Positions 46,372 to 56,300 of a stretch of DNA of 64,000 bases are shown here, one piece after another; position 1 is the stretch's first letter, and every line of letters starts with the position of its first letter. Made by a program: the position numbers and the translations under genes. The notes below the pieces were generated by a model, which saw only the letters and a list, made by a program, of their open reading frames with translations, had not been told where the DNA came from and did no database searches. Origin of the DNA: Rugalucina vietnamica (lineage: Eukaryota; Mollusca; Bivalvia; Lucinida; Lucinidae); contig OZ024873.1 in assembly GCA_964017185.1 (NCBI GenBank), positions 44,316,760 to 44,380,759 on the forward strand, written 5' to 3'.

Positions 46372-47950
46372 TTAATATTTTTTCATTTTCTATGCAATGG
46401 CAGTTCATAACTAGTACACATTAAAAATGACAGAAATCAAAATTCACAAACATTTCTGCAAAGCTTTATCTTTAACTCCATTATGGTTTCCATAGTGATT
46501 CCAATGGTTCATCTGTTTTCATCTCCATGAACACAAAACAAATAAGTGGTAAGCTTGCCAAGGTATTGGCAATTCCGGCGTACCAGTTTATCATGCCCCC
46601 CTGGGCAGCTTGGCCCCCAGGGGCCAAGATACCCCAGGTTATCTTGACCCCCACTCTGGGTATCTTGGCCCCCCACCTAATTTTTTTTCAAAAGTCTTCA
46701 AAGAATACTAAAACATCTTGAACTGGAAGAACTTTTTTAAATATCAGTAAAATTGAATTTTTATGTGTTTTCAGCAAAAAAAAAAAAATCCACTTTTTTG
46801 GCTTGGAATATGGGGTTGGAATTGGCCCCGGGGTATCTTGGCCCCCACCCAGATATATACTGTTTTGATCTTAAAAATGTCATAAACTGGTAGAACTGGT
46901 GTCAAATAATCAGACCAGAGGACCAATGGTCCTGTAAACGCTCACCTGAGATCTGCTGCATATACCAATAAACGTTTGAATATTATGGTATTTAACCCCA
47001 GTGCAGGGGCAGATTTCCCTTCAAATGATATTTTAACAGTTTTTCCCATTCAAATGCATGGGCAACACATGTTGACCTTGCCATAAACTGGGTCAAGGTC
47101 ATAACAGGGTCATGATTTATATACACATTGGAGTACTTTAGCCATTGATGCTTCACGCCATGTTTCCTTGAAATCAGTCTATTGATTTAAGAGAAGATTT
47201 TTGAAGGGTTTTTGCCATATATGGGCATGGTGGCCATCTTGGTCATGTGACCTAAATTATTAATATACACATTGGTTCCCCCATTCAAATGCATAGGCGA
47301 CCTACGTTGACCTTGTCGTAAAATAGGTCAAGGTCACCACAGGGTCATGATTTATATACACATTGTACATGTAGTACTTTAGCCATCAATGCTTCATGCC
47401 AAGTTTCTTTGAAATCAGTCCACCAATTTCGCCGAAGAAGATTTATGAAGGGTTTTTACCATATGGGCATGGCGGCCATCTTGGTCATGTGACCTAGATT
47501 ATTTATATACACATTGAATAGATGCTTCACATAAAATTTGGCTTTGTTTGGCCAAGCGGTTTCAGAGGAGAAGACGTTTGAATATTATGGAGATATACAT
47601 GTATATTGCCCCGGGGTAGGGGCACATGAGCCCCTGGGGTCCAATTTTTTTCAGAATCATTAATATTCAGTCCTACTGCCCAATTCCTGCAAGACTTTCA
47701 CTTTAAATGACATTTTAAAAGTTTTCCCCATTCCAATGCATTAGCGACCTATGTTGACCTTGCCGTAAAATAGGTCAAGGTCACCACAGGGTCATGATTT
47801 ATATACACATTGTAGTGCTTGAGCCATCGATGCTTCATGTCAAGTTTAGTTGAAATCAGTCCTCCGGTTCTGGAGAAGAAGATTTTTGAAGGGTTTTTAC
47901 CATATATGGGCATGGCGGCCATCTTGGTCAAGTGACCTGGATTTCTTAAA

Positions 47951-48062
47951 TTTTATAATAATAATAATAATAATAATAATGACTTTATTTAGAGAGGGGG
48001 CTCAGTTGGACAAGTCCAATCTTCCCTGAGGCCCTCTATTAAAACAATATTTACAAACATTT
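47951..48062 (-). mobile_element. 3' end of a retroposon (LINE or SINE), minus strand
   Basis: On the minus strand the sequence runs GGACTTGTCCAACTGAGCCC, CTCTCTAAATAAAGTC and then (ATT)n at 47956-47982. An AATAAA-like signal followed by a short microsatellite tail is typical of LINE/SINE 3' ends. Only about 110 bp are present. Confidence 0.5.
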
Positions 48063-48065
48063 GTT

Positions 48066-48154
48066 TTTTATATGAAGCATCTATAGGAAGGGGGAACCAA
48101 ATGTGTATATAAGACACATTTGGTTCCCCCTTCCTATAGATGCTTCATATAAAA
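48066..48154. repeat. Perfect 41-bp inverted repeat
   Basis: Arms 48066-48106 and 48114-48154 are exact reverse complements around a 7-base loop (ATATAAG); core AGGAAGGGGGAACCAAATGT. The right arm is native Helentron-like sequence (compare 59005-59036), so the left arm is a local inverted copy. Confidence 0.9.
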
Positions 48155-48740
48155 TTTGGCTTTGATTGGCCCAGCGGTTTCAGAGAAGAAGATCTTTGAA
48201 AATGGTGGACGACGGACAGACGGACGACGGACGGACGACGACGGCGGACGGACGCCGGAGCATGGGTATACTATAAGCTCACCTGTGAGCCTTCGGCTCA
48301 GGTGAGCTAAAAAACAGAAGTTTTTACATGATTTCGGCATTTTTTTTCTTCTAATTTTTGGTTAGGACTACGGGGTGGGGGCCAAGATACCCCGGCCAGG
48401 GTATCTTGGCCCCCACCCAGATATACTGTTTTGATCTTAAAAACGTCACAAACTGGTAGAACTGTTCTCAAATAATCAGAAAAACAAAAGTTTTTATGTG
48501 TTTTGGCAAAAAAAAAATCCAATTTTTGGCTAGGACTAGGGGGTGGGGGCCAAGATACCCCGGCCGAGGTATCTTGGGCCCCCACCCAGATATATATACT
48601 GTTTTGATCATATAAACATCATAAGCTGGTAGAACTGTTGTCAAATAATCAGAAAAACAGAAGTTTTTATGTATTTTGGTCAATTTTTTTTCTCCAATTT
48701 TTGGCTAGGAATAGGGGGTGGGGGCCAAGATACCCCAGTT

Positions 48741-48837
48741 CCGAAGAAGATTTTACTGAACCGTTTTTACTATACATGGGCATGGTGGCCATCTTGGCCA
48801 TGTGACCTGGATTATTTATAAATATATATATATATAT
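48741..48837 (-). repeat. Internal fragment of the Helentron-like family
   Basis: CGAAGAAGATTTT, CATGGGCATGGTGGCCATCT and TGTGACCTGGATTATTTATA match the interior of copy C. An (AT)n tract follows, into which element 2 inserted. Confidence 0.65.
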
Positions 48838-49109
48838 GAAAACTTAAATTATTAAGATTTAAGTAGGGTTTATAGAAACATAGAATTGATGCATAGCAGC
48901 AACTACCTGATTTTCTAAGTTAGTAAATGCACATTCACCAATATTGCTGGCCTTATCATTTCTAAGAACTAGGTGACCTCTAGGTAATGCTATATCAGAA
49001 TTGTTGTATAACAATTAATGGTGTATTCATTATATGGGTCAGTTGGTCAGTTTGCTTCTACACTTGCTAGAGAAAGGATGTATAATATTGTGCTGACATT
49101 TTTCAACTA
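48838..49109 (+). repeat. Element 2, split direct repeat A1
   Basis: 272 bp beginning GAAAACTTAAATTATTAAG; matches A2 except AATGCTATATC here versus AATGTTATATC there. Confidence 0.95.
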
Positions 49110-49304
49110 AGATTTTGTTTAATTTGGAAATTCAATTTTATTTTGACAGGATTTATTTCTCTATTACCTATGACTTATTGCTTACATTTTATTCTTACAT
49201 TGTGTTTATATCATACAAATTTACTGTGACTTTGTTGCTGACAATTTGAATAGATAAGGAGAGCTTCAAAAAGAAAAAGCTCTGAAATAGACAGTGAGCT
49301 AGAC

Positions 49305-50555
49305 ATGACAAATCCAAGGAACTGGACTAAAGAACAATTAATAACTGAAATCAACAACATCGGAATTAAGGTTCCCAATAATTTGGGTGTGGCATCCCTT
49401 GTTCAAATTTATACAGACAATAAAAAGGATGGAAATCAAGATGACATTCCAGCCATAGTTCCTAATGATGGAACAAAAGATGTTACAAAAGAAACCCCCA
49501 CTCTGGATGTTGAAGCAGCAGCGGCCCAAGTAATGAGAACATTAACAAACAGGGGAACAGTACAGAATACTAACAATGTTCAGAATTTTGATTCTGGGTT
49601 TGCAGCCAATACTAGGTATACAGTGCCAATTAACAACCCGGTCTTCATTCCAGACAGTGTGTTCTCAGTACAAAATAATGTTGGCAATAGTAGTCAGTTT
49701 CAGCAACAGACTTTTGACATGAACAAAGTCTTGACAGCCATGAATCAACCGGGGGTGGCAGCAGAAAATTACAGGAATGTGGAAGTTGTCTCCCCTCAAC
49801 TACGAGCCCAGATCATAGCCGGTAAGGACATTAATTTAGCCTTATTATTAATGCCCAACAATGATTCTACATCGGAGCACAGGCGGGTAGATGTAGATGG
49901 CTTGGAATACATAATGAAACCAGGGGATCCAAGACTATCCAAGAATTTGACACTGGGGGAATTTATTGTTGCCTTTGGCAAATACAAGAATATAGTATGT
50001 GAAGTGTTGCCACATCGTAGAACTGAGCTGGATCATTACGAGAGGGATGTGGTAGAGATGGCAAATAACTTTGGTGGAACACGCTTTTATGATTATCATA
50101 AGGCCTTCTCAGCCAAAGCAGCAGCTTTGCTGCATCAAAGAAATATAAAAGTAGACTGGTCTCTTCTGCTCCATGTTTGCAGGCATGAAAATAAATGTGT
50201 GTGGACTTTGTTCCAGTGTGAATCATGCATCTGACTTTTGTCCTCTACTGGTAAATCCAAACTTGAAGAAATCAAACGCAGGAAATATTGGATATAATAA
50301 AACTCAGACAAGTTCTAGTGCCACTGGATATACCAAAAAGGTCCCTACCTTTCAAGGGAGACAATTGTGAAAAAATTCAATGAAAGGTCATGCCAACGCC
50401 CAGCCTGCAAGTTTTTGCATTTGTGTTTTGACTGTTTTAGCCCTCATTCCAAATCAAAATGCCCTTCAAAAACAAATGACAGTGGAGAAGGCAGTGTCAA
50501 GGGAAAAGTCATGGACAAAAAATCACAAGATAAGACTGACAAAGTTAATCATTGA
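49305..50555 (+). pseudogene. gag: Gag-like protein of element 2, two frame breaks
   Basis: The ATG at 49305 starts a 309-codon frame. Its first ~40 residues (WTKEQLITEINNIGIKVP, then LVQIY) look like a SAP-type or similar small helical nucleic-acid-binding motif, followed by a Gln/Asn-rich region and a folded region (YIMKPGDPRLSKNLTLGEF). Near 50165-50180 the homology moves one frame on (INVCGLCSSVNHASDFCP), and near 50365 it moves back (KKFNERSCQRPACKFLHLC, then CFSPHSKSKC), together giving a Cys/His zinc cluster as in other Ngaro Gag proteins. Each break is one base. The TGA at 50553-50555 separates it from RT. Confidence 0.75.
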
Positions 50556-52190
50556 CTATCATCAAATGACTTAAAATTACAGGCGACAACGCCAATTAAC
50601 ATTGAACAACTTAGATCAGACCTAAAAGGACACCCAGATAGAAACTTTGTTGAATATTTATATTCAAGCTTAAAAGATGGCTTTGACCCTGGAATAGCTG
50701 AGTTACCCAAACAGACTTATGTATGTAGAAACAGTAAATCAGCCCGAAAACAGCCATTAGACGTTGATCAGTTAATAGAAAGTGAAGTGAATAAAGGTTA
50801 CCTGTTAGGGCCTTTCAAAGAATCACCATTTGACATTTATAGAGTTTCACCAATCGGTATTGCAGAAGGAAAGTATTCCAAGAAAAAACATTTAATAGTT
50901 GATCTCTCAGCACCATATGAACACTCCAGTGTTATCAGTATTAATGACTTAATTGATAAAGAATCTAACTCTTTGACTTATGTGACAATTGATAGTGCCA
51001 TTGAACTAATTAAACAAGCAGGTGTAGGAGCTCTAATGTGCAAGTGCGATATTTCAGATGCATTTAAATTGGCTGGATTGAAGCCCGAGACGTGGCCCAT
51101 GTTCGGTGTCAAATGGAAAGGTTTATATTATTTCTATCAAAGATTGGTATTTGGATGTCGTTCTAGTCCAAAATTGTTTGATCAAATCTCAATAGCGATC
51201 TGTTGGATTGCAAAGCATAAATACAAAATAGACAATATCATACATTTACTGGATGATTTTCTAACTGTTGAACCAGCATCGGATGAAGGAGACAGAACAA
51301 TGGCTTTATTGACTATGCTGTTTAAAAGACTAAATATTCCTTTATCTCCTAAAAAGACAATGGGTCCACTAACCAAGCTGGAATACTTAGGTATTATCTT
51401 AGATTCAGTTAAAATGCAAGCTGAATTACCACAAGATAAAGTGGACAGGCTTATTAAAATGTTACGGAAGTATTCAAAGAAAACTAGTTGTACAAAACTG
51501 GCAATTTTGAGTTTATTAGGACACATGAGTTTCGCCTCTAAAGTTATTGTGCCTGGGCGTAGTTTCATGTCATATCTATTAAAGTTGACTAAAGGTGTTA
51601 ACAATAATCATGACATTGTGATGTTAAACAATGACTGTAAACAGGACATGAAAATGTGGCAAACATTCTTACAGGGTTGGAATGGAGTATCATTTTTTAT
51701 AGATAGCACTGTTACGAATGAAGATATTGAACTTTTCACGGATGCAGCATCTACCAAGGGGTTCGGTGGCTATTTTGCTGGAAAATGGTTCCAGGGCACA
51801 TGGCCAGCTGAGTTGTCCATGGATATAGTAGAAAGCAATTCACTTTCCATGGCACTATTAGAATTATACCCAATAGTCATGGCAGCTATGATTTGGGGAC
51901 ATCAATGGTTTAAGAAACGGATTATCTTCAGATGTGATAATTTAGGCACAGTTCATATCCTCCGTAAAGGCAGATCAAAATGTTCAAAGATAATGTTGTT
52001 AATGAGACGGTTAACATGGTGTGCTGCCAAAAACAATTTCAGTTTTTATTCTGAATTTATTCCTGGAATACATAATTCTATAAGCGATGCTATTTCGAGA
52101 TTTCAGGAGGAACGATTTCGACACCAAGCTCCAGATGCAGAGAAGGATCCAGTACCCTGTATTCCATACCAGGAAATAATCTATCCTTGA
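50556..52190 (+). CDS. Reverse transcriptase-RNase H of element 2
   Basis: An open frame of about 544 codons; the first ATG is at 50787, inside the RT fingers, so translation probably starts upstream by stop readthrough or reinitiation after gag. RT motifs: SPIGIAEGKYSKKKHLIVDLS, CDISDAFKLAG (first Asp), LVFGCRSSPKLFD and HLLDDFLTV, with the catalytic pair at 51252-51257, then LEYLGIILD. RNase H: LFTDAASTKGFGGYF, LELYPIVMAA, FRCDNLGTVHIL and NSISDAISRF, which supply the acidic residues. It shares the domain order of element 1 but is clearly diverged from it. No break is seen. Confidence 0.88.
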   Translation, partial: LSSNDLKLQATTPINIEQLRSDLKGHPDRNFVEYLYSSLKDGFDPGIAELPKQTYVCRNSKSARKQPLDVDQLIESEVNKGYLLGPFKESPFDIYRVSPIGIAEGKYSKKKHLIVDLSAPYEHSSVISINDLIDKESNSLTYVTIDSAIELIKQAGVGALMCKCDISDAFKLAGLKPETWPMFGVKWKGLYYFYQRLVFGCRSSPKLFDQISIAICWIAKHKYKIDNIIHLLDDFLTVEPASDEGDRTMALLTMLFKRLNIPLSPKKTMGPLTKLEYLGIILDSVKMQAELPQDKVDRLIKMLRKYSKKTSCTKLAILSLLGHMSFASKVIVPGRSFMSYLLKLTKGVNNNHDIVMLNNDCKQDMKMWQTFLQGWNGVSFFIDSTVTNEDIELFTDAASTKGFGGYFAGKWFQGTWPAELSMDIVESNSLSMALLELYPIVMAAMIWGHQWFKKRIIFRCDNLGTVHILRKGRSKCSKIMLLMRRLTWCAAKNNFSFYSEFIPGIHNSISDAISRFQEERFRHQAPDAEKDPVPCIPYQEIIYP

Positions 52191-53762
52191 ATTCTGTAGT
52201 GGACTATTTGTGGTCAGAAGCAATCAGTAGTGGAACTAAACAAGCTTATGATACAGGTATGAGATGTTTCAGAACTTTCATAGCTTTGAATAACATGGGC
52301 CACAACGTGAGAAAATGTACCTTCGGACAATATTTTGTCTATTAGAAAATCAATTCTACTTTGAAAGTATATTGTTTCTTGAGTCCAATAGTCTTTATTT
52401 GACCGGATTAATTTAATTACTTTTTGAGTTATTACATGTTTACTGCATGAACCCTAGAAACGTCATTGTTCTAAAAAAATGACGTCAAAAGTGTTTAATG
52501 CAATTCTGCGTGTTACGGGTGCCTACAAAACTAAAATATTCACTGTAAATTGTTTATATATTTTCCAGGAACTATTGTTTAGATGGAAAAATATTATCAT
52601 TACAAGGAATCTGTTAAAATTATTTTGTCTATTATTGTGACTATGTGGTTGCTATGGTTACAGTTTGACTACACATATAGGAAAATTACTTTCATTATGG
52701 GCTAAAACAAGGGCAGATAACTCCAAATATTGAGAATAAATATATTTTAAAACTCATTTATTTTGTAGTCTAGTGTTCAAAGATTACAAATACATTGTTA
52801 TTTCTAAAACATAAATTACACGATTTTCCGCATTTTTGCAATTTTCTAATAGTAACGTCAGAATGTCCGAAGGTACATTTTGTCACGTTGAGGTTCACAT
52901 AAGTGTAGATGGATCTATACCTGTGGTTGATGAGAATATGCTCATCTTATTTGTGGCTCATTGTTTCAGTGTTCTTCACTTGAAATACTGTACAATCAAA
53001 CTATACTTGAATGGAATTAGATTTCATTATCTACAGCTGGGCATAAATAACCCATTGTGCAGTACAAGCTCAAACCTGGAACGCTTGCATATGATACTGA
53101 GAGCCATTAAAAGAATCCAAGGCACAGCAGTACGGCAAAGACTGCCTATTACTTTTGACATATTGCATGGCATGTGCAACAAGACTCGACAGGGAATTTT
53201 CTCACCATTTCTAAATATAATGCTAGAGGCTGCATTTACAGTGGCTTTTTTCGGATTTTTGAGGTGTGGTGAGTTCACTTGCAAAAGTGTGTTCGATCCA
53301 GATATGAATTTAACAATGGAGGATGTACATATAGAGGAAAATTCATCAAACATCAAGCTACGCTTAAAATCATCGAAAACTGATCCTTTCCGTCGAGGAG
53401 TAGTAGTGAATTTATTCCGAACAGGACACACTATATGCCCAGTTACAGCTGTGCACAACTATCTTAAAACCATTCCTGAACATTTGAAAGGAAAGCAGCA
53501 GCCCTTCTTCTTGAATGACAAGTTACAACCTCTCACAAGACAGTTTTTCCTGCAACAGCTCAAAATTGTGTTGCAATCTCTTGGACTAGATCATGGACAA
53601 GGTCATTCCTTTAGAATAGGAGCGGCCACCAGCTGTAGTAAAGCTGGAATTGAAGACCATTTAATTCAAACACTGGGAAGGTGGTCTTCAAATTGTTACA
53701 TCAGATATATTCATACACCATTATCAGCAGTTTCTCAGGCTCAGAGGAAGTTATGCCAGTAA
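52190..53762 (+). pseudogene. Tyrosine recombinase of element 2, split by a MITE
   Basis: The N-terminal part (from about 52190, overlapping the RT stop) reads NSVVDYLWSEAI, GTKQAYDTGMRCFRTFIALN and stops being homologous at 52305. The rest resumes at 52889. Removing the 576-bp insert plus one copy of the 4-bp duplication restores the reading frame exactly. The catalytic half has FFGFLRCGEF (first Arg), HSFRIGAA (H-x-x-R), GRWSSNCYIRY (Trp and candidate Tyr nucleophile). Function would be integration of a circular copy, as in element 1. The insertion is the only break seen. Confidence 0.88.
52309..52884. mobile_element. 576-bp MITE inside the recombinase gene
   Basis: The left end is GAGAAAATGTACCTTCGGAC and the right end, reverse-complemented, is GACAAAATGTACCTTCGGAC, one mismatch. 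ACGT flanks both sides (52305-52308 and 52885-52888). The interior is AT-rich and non-coding. A 4-bp duplication excludes Tc1/mariner, piggyBac and typical hAT; several less common superfamilies make 4-bp duplications, and I do not choose between them. Confidence 0.85.
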
Positions 53763-54623
53763 TCCCTCAGTCAGGCATACAGTAGATGCTTGCCTGTAAG
53801 ATGTGTTATTAAATATAAAGAAGTTAAAGTCAGTGGTGCTTATTCTTGTCAGTCTCTTTTTAACGCTACATCATGGTCTTAAATCTTGGCATTTACAAGT
53901 GCTTGCTTTCTATATGAATACTTTTTCTGTATAGAGTATAGAAAAAGTTCCATTTAGAAGGGCAATATCCTTTCAACAAGTAGCGTTATTATGAGACTGA
54001 AGTGAAGGAATATTCTGTCTTGGATTACAATTGTGTTTTGGTTATTCTGGTGCTGATTCATCCATTGGAGATATATATATATATAAGTGTCTCAACAGTA
54101 TTTGTTGAGAAATGTTATTTTCAGTGTGTGAAATGGAATATATTGGATTTAAATTCACATGTGTATCTCAACTGGAATATATCTGTTCTTCAGCAGTTTA
54201 AGGAAAGGAATTATCATGAAGCATTTGTTAATCTCAAATTTCTATAGTTCTTTAATAACTTGCACATACATACTTCATCATTTGTTTATTCATGCACTTG
54301 TAGCCAATTTATTCATCTGATATGTTTACATTTATACTGCATATTCTTAACCATGTGCAGAAATGAACTGACAGTGTGTGTTGATCACTCATGAAGGACT
54401 TGATGTGGCAAACTAACTTTCAAAGAATCAAGACGATTCAGTTAAGAACTCTACCAATAATGCTTTTATTTGATGATTATCACAGATCTATTCATTGAAG
54501 AGTGGTGGACTTAATTATCAATTATTCTCTCCTATACTATTCAAATTTTGGGGTCTACTCGATGTGCCTTAGACAATACTTTCAGTGCTCACCTGGGACC
54601 ACTCACTAATTCACATCTCGTTT
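53763..54623 (+). other. Element 2, 3' untranslated stretch
   Basis: Non-coding between the recombinase and B1; an 81-codon ORF at 54002 has no recognisable domain. Confidence 0.6.
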
Positions 54624-54847
54624 GGGTATAGGCTCATGTTCCTGAAATCTCTCTTAAGATTCAAGCAACATTCGCTTGAGCCTCCCAAAATTCATTGCTG
54701 CTGATAATTACTGCCTGGGTGCAAACCAGAGTGTCTATAGGCAGAATTATCATTCTTATTCAAATTCTGGCTGAGCTGGTCCCTATGGTGCCAAATGTCT
54801 TATTAATAAATTCATAAAACGTTTTCCTGTTATTGTTTTCTATAAAT
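54624..54847 (+). repeat. Element 2, split direct repeat B1
   Basis: 224 bp from GGGTATAGGCTCATGTTCC to TTTTCTATAAAT; adjoins A2. Confidence 0.95.
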
Positions 54848-55119
54848 GAAAACTTAAATTATTAAGATTTAAGTAGGGTTTATAGAAACATAGAATTGAT
54901 GCATAGCAGCAACTACCTGATTTTCTAAGTTAGTAAATGCACATTCACCAATATTGCTGGCCTTATCATTTCTAAGAACTAGGTGACCTCTAGGTAATGT
55001 TATATCAGAATTGTTGTATAACAATTAATGGTGTATTCATTATATGGGTCAGTTGGTCAGTTTGCTTCTACACTTGCTAGAGAAAGGATGTATAATATTG
55101 TGCTGACATTTTTCAACTA
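54848..55119 (+). repeat. Element 2, split direct repeat A2
   Basis: 272 bp, matching A1; ends GACATTTTTCAACTA. Confidence 0.95.
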
Positions 55120-56076
55120 CCTCCACAACCCCAAGTCCACCACCCTTCAATGTTTAAATCTGAAGGGACCAGTACAGCCTATTATTTGTTTGGCACAAAT
55201 GTAGGGTTATACTTTACTATATTTTTTCTCTCATTGTATTAACGCAGAATTAGGACAATCCTTAGCCAATGCTTTGGATTTATGGTCTTGGTTTTGGAGT
55301 TTGAGCTTGAAATCAATGCCAACCTGTCTCAGTAATAGCCTTGGTTTTTGGCTTAAATATCTACAGACCAACATCTTAAACCAAAGGTGCTCAGCTGCTG
55401 GATACTGTTCTAGAATGCCGCATGTTTCTCTGAACTAACACCTCAGCCCGAGCATTGCTCAGCTCTGCTGGATACTGTTCTAGACTCTTGCAATAGGATC
55501 TGTTCATAACGCTCGCCAAACGCTTTTGTTTTGAAACGTTGCAGGATCTCTGAACTAACACCTCAGACTAGGCATTACTAAGCTCTGCTGGATACTGTTC
55601 TAGAGTTGCAACAGGCTTTTTTCTTAACAGTAGCCAAAGCTTTGCTGCAGGCTTTTGTTTTGAAACTGTTGCATGCTCTCTGAACTAACACCTCAGACTT
55701 AGGCATGAGAGTAAGCTACTGGATACTGACCTAGAACCATATAGCAATTATTTTAGTTTATGTATAGTGCTGACCGTTTTCAAGGTATACAGGTTCTCTG
55801 GTCTAACACCTTAGCCTTGCTTTCTTGCGGAGCTAACGCAACAGTCCCTGGAATTTTAGCTGGGATTCTCAAGGGAAGACATGCCTCATCGATTTCTCTT
55901 CAGAGTCTCAGGGAATTCTTTGAACTACCCAATAAGTTCCATGCTGGCTATATACCATAGAGACTCACGCCAAGAGTTTGAAAAAGTGGGCGGGATTTTC
56001 CCTATACTTCACGTTGTATTTTTACTAGATGCTAGTAACTGATAAGCCGTCAGTCCTATAGGTATATAGGAGTATG
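55120..56076 (+). repeat. Element 2, A2-B2 spacer with internal tandem repeats
   Basis: 957 bp of non-coding sequence. Four imperfect units carry CTGCTGGATACTGTTCTAGA (near 55395, 55475, 55585 and, diverged, 55716), alternating with CTCTGAACTAACACCTCAG. The role is unknown. The equivalent spacer in element 1 has no such repeats. Confidence 0.75.
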
Positions 56077-56300
56077 GGGTATAGGCTCATGTTCCTGAAA
56101 TCTCTCTTAAGATTCAAGCAACATTCGCTTGAGCCTCCCAAAATTCATTGCTGCTGATAATTACTGCCTGGGTGCAAACCAGAGTGTCTATAGGCAGAAT
56201 TATCATTCTTATTCAAATTCTGGCTGAGCTGGTCCCTATGGTGCCAAATGTCTTATTAATAAATTCATAAAACGTTTTCCTGTTATTGTTTTCTATAAAT
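56077..56300 (+). repeat. Element 2, split direct repeat B2
   Basis: 224 bp, matching B1. Its last base at 56300 is followed at once by Penelope-like coding sequence. Confidence 0.95.

Larger units (their letters stand above)
46915..48310 (-). mobile_element. Helentron-like non-autonomous element, copy C
   Basis: Minus strand: 5' TTAGCTCACCTGAGCCGAAG at 48310, 3' GGACCATTGGTCC hairpin then TCTGG at 46915. The centre holds units with GGCGGCCATCTTGGTCATGT (near 47221, 47469 and 47916) rather than the arrays of copies A and B, and the GGACGACGGACGG tract lies near the 5' end. The intact neighbouring repeat reads AATCAGAAAAACAGAAG where this site reads AATCAGA, element, AAAACAGAAG, so insertion was without duplication. 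A reverse-oriented retroposon tail and a 41-bp inverted repeat are nested inside. Confidence 0.75.
46590..48740. repeat. Palindromic ~175-bp tandem repeat, interrupted by a Helentron-like copy
   Basis: Units carry GGGGGCCAAGATACCCC and GGGTATCTTGGCCCCC back to back, followed by TACTGTTTTGATC, AACTGGTAGAACTG and CAAATAATCAGA. Full or partial units start near 46600, 46820, 48370 and 48545, ending at 48740. The run is split at 46914/48311 by the Helentron-like copy, and neighbouring units show the empty site. Confidence 0.8.
48838..56300 (+). mobile_element. Ngaro-type tyrosine-recombinase retrotransposon, element 2
   Basis: A 7463-bp element of a different family from element 1, with the same plan: A1 (48838-49109), gag, RT-RNase H, recombinase, B1 (54624-54847), A2 (54848-55119), a 957-bp spacer, and B2 (56077-56300). 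A repeats are 272 bp and differ by one C/T change; B repeats are 224 bp. Gag has two frame breaks, RT-RNase H is intact, and the recombinase is split by a 576-bp MITE. The element is recent but inactive as it stands. Confidence 0.9.

Noticed and set aside
56215..56300. In-frame extension of the Penelope RT ORF into repeat B2
   Set aside because: The frame stays open for about 25 codons upstream of 56301, but the same sequence is in B1, where it leads into A2; the continuity is chance.
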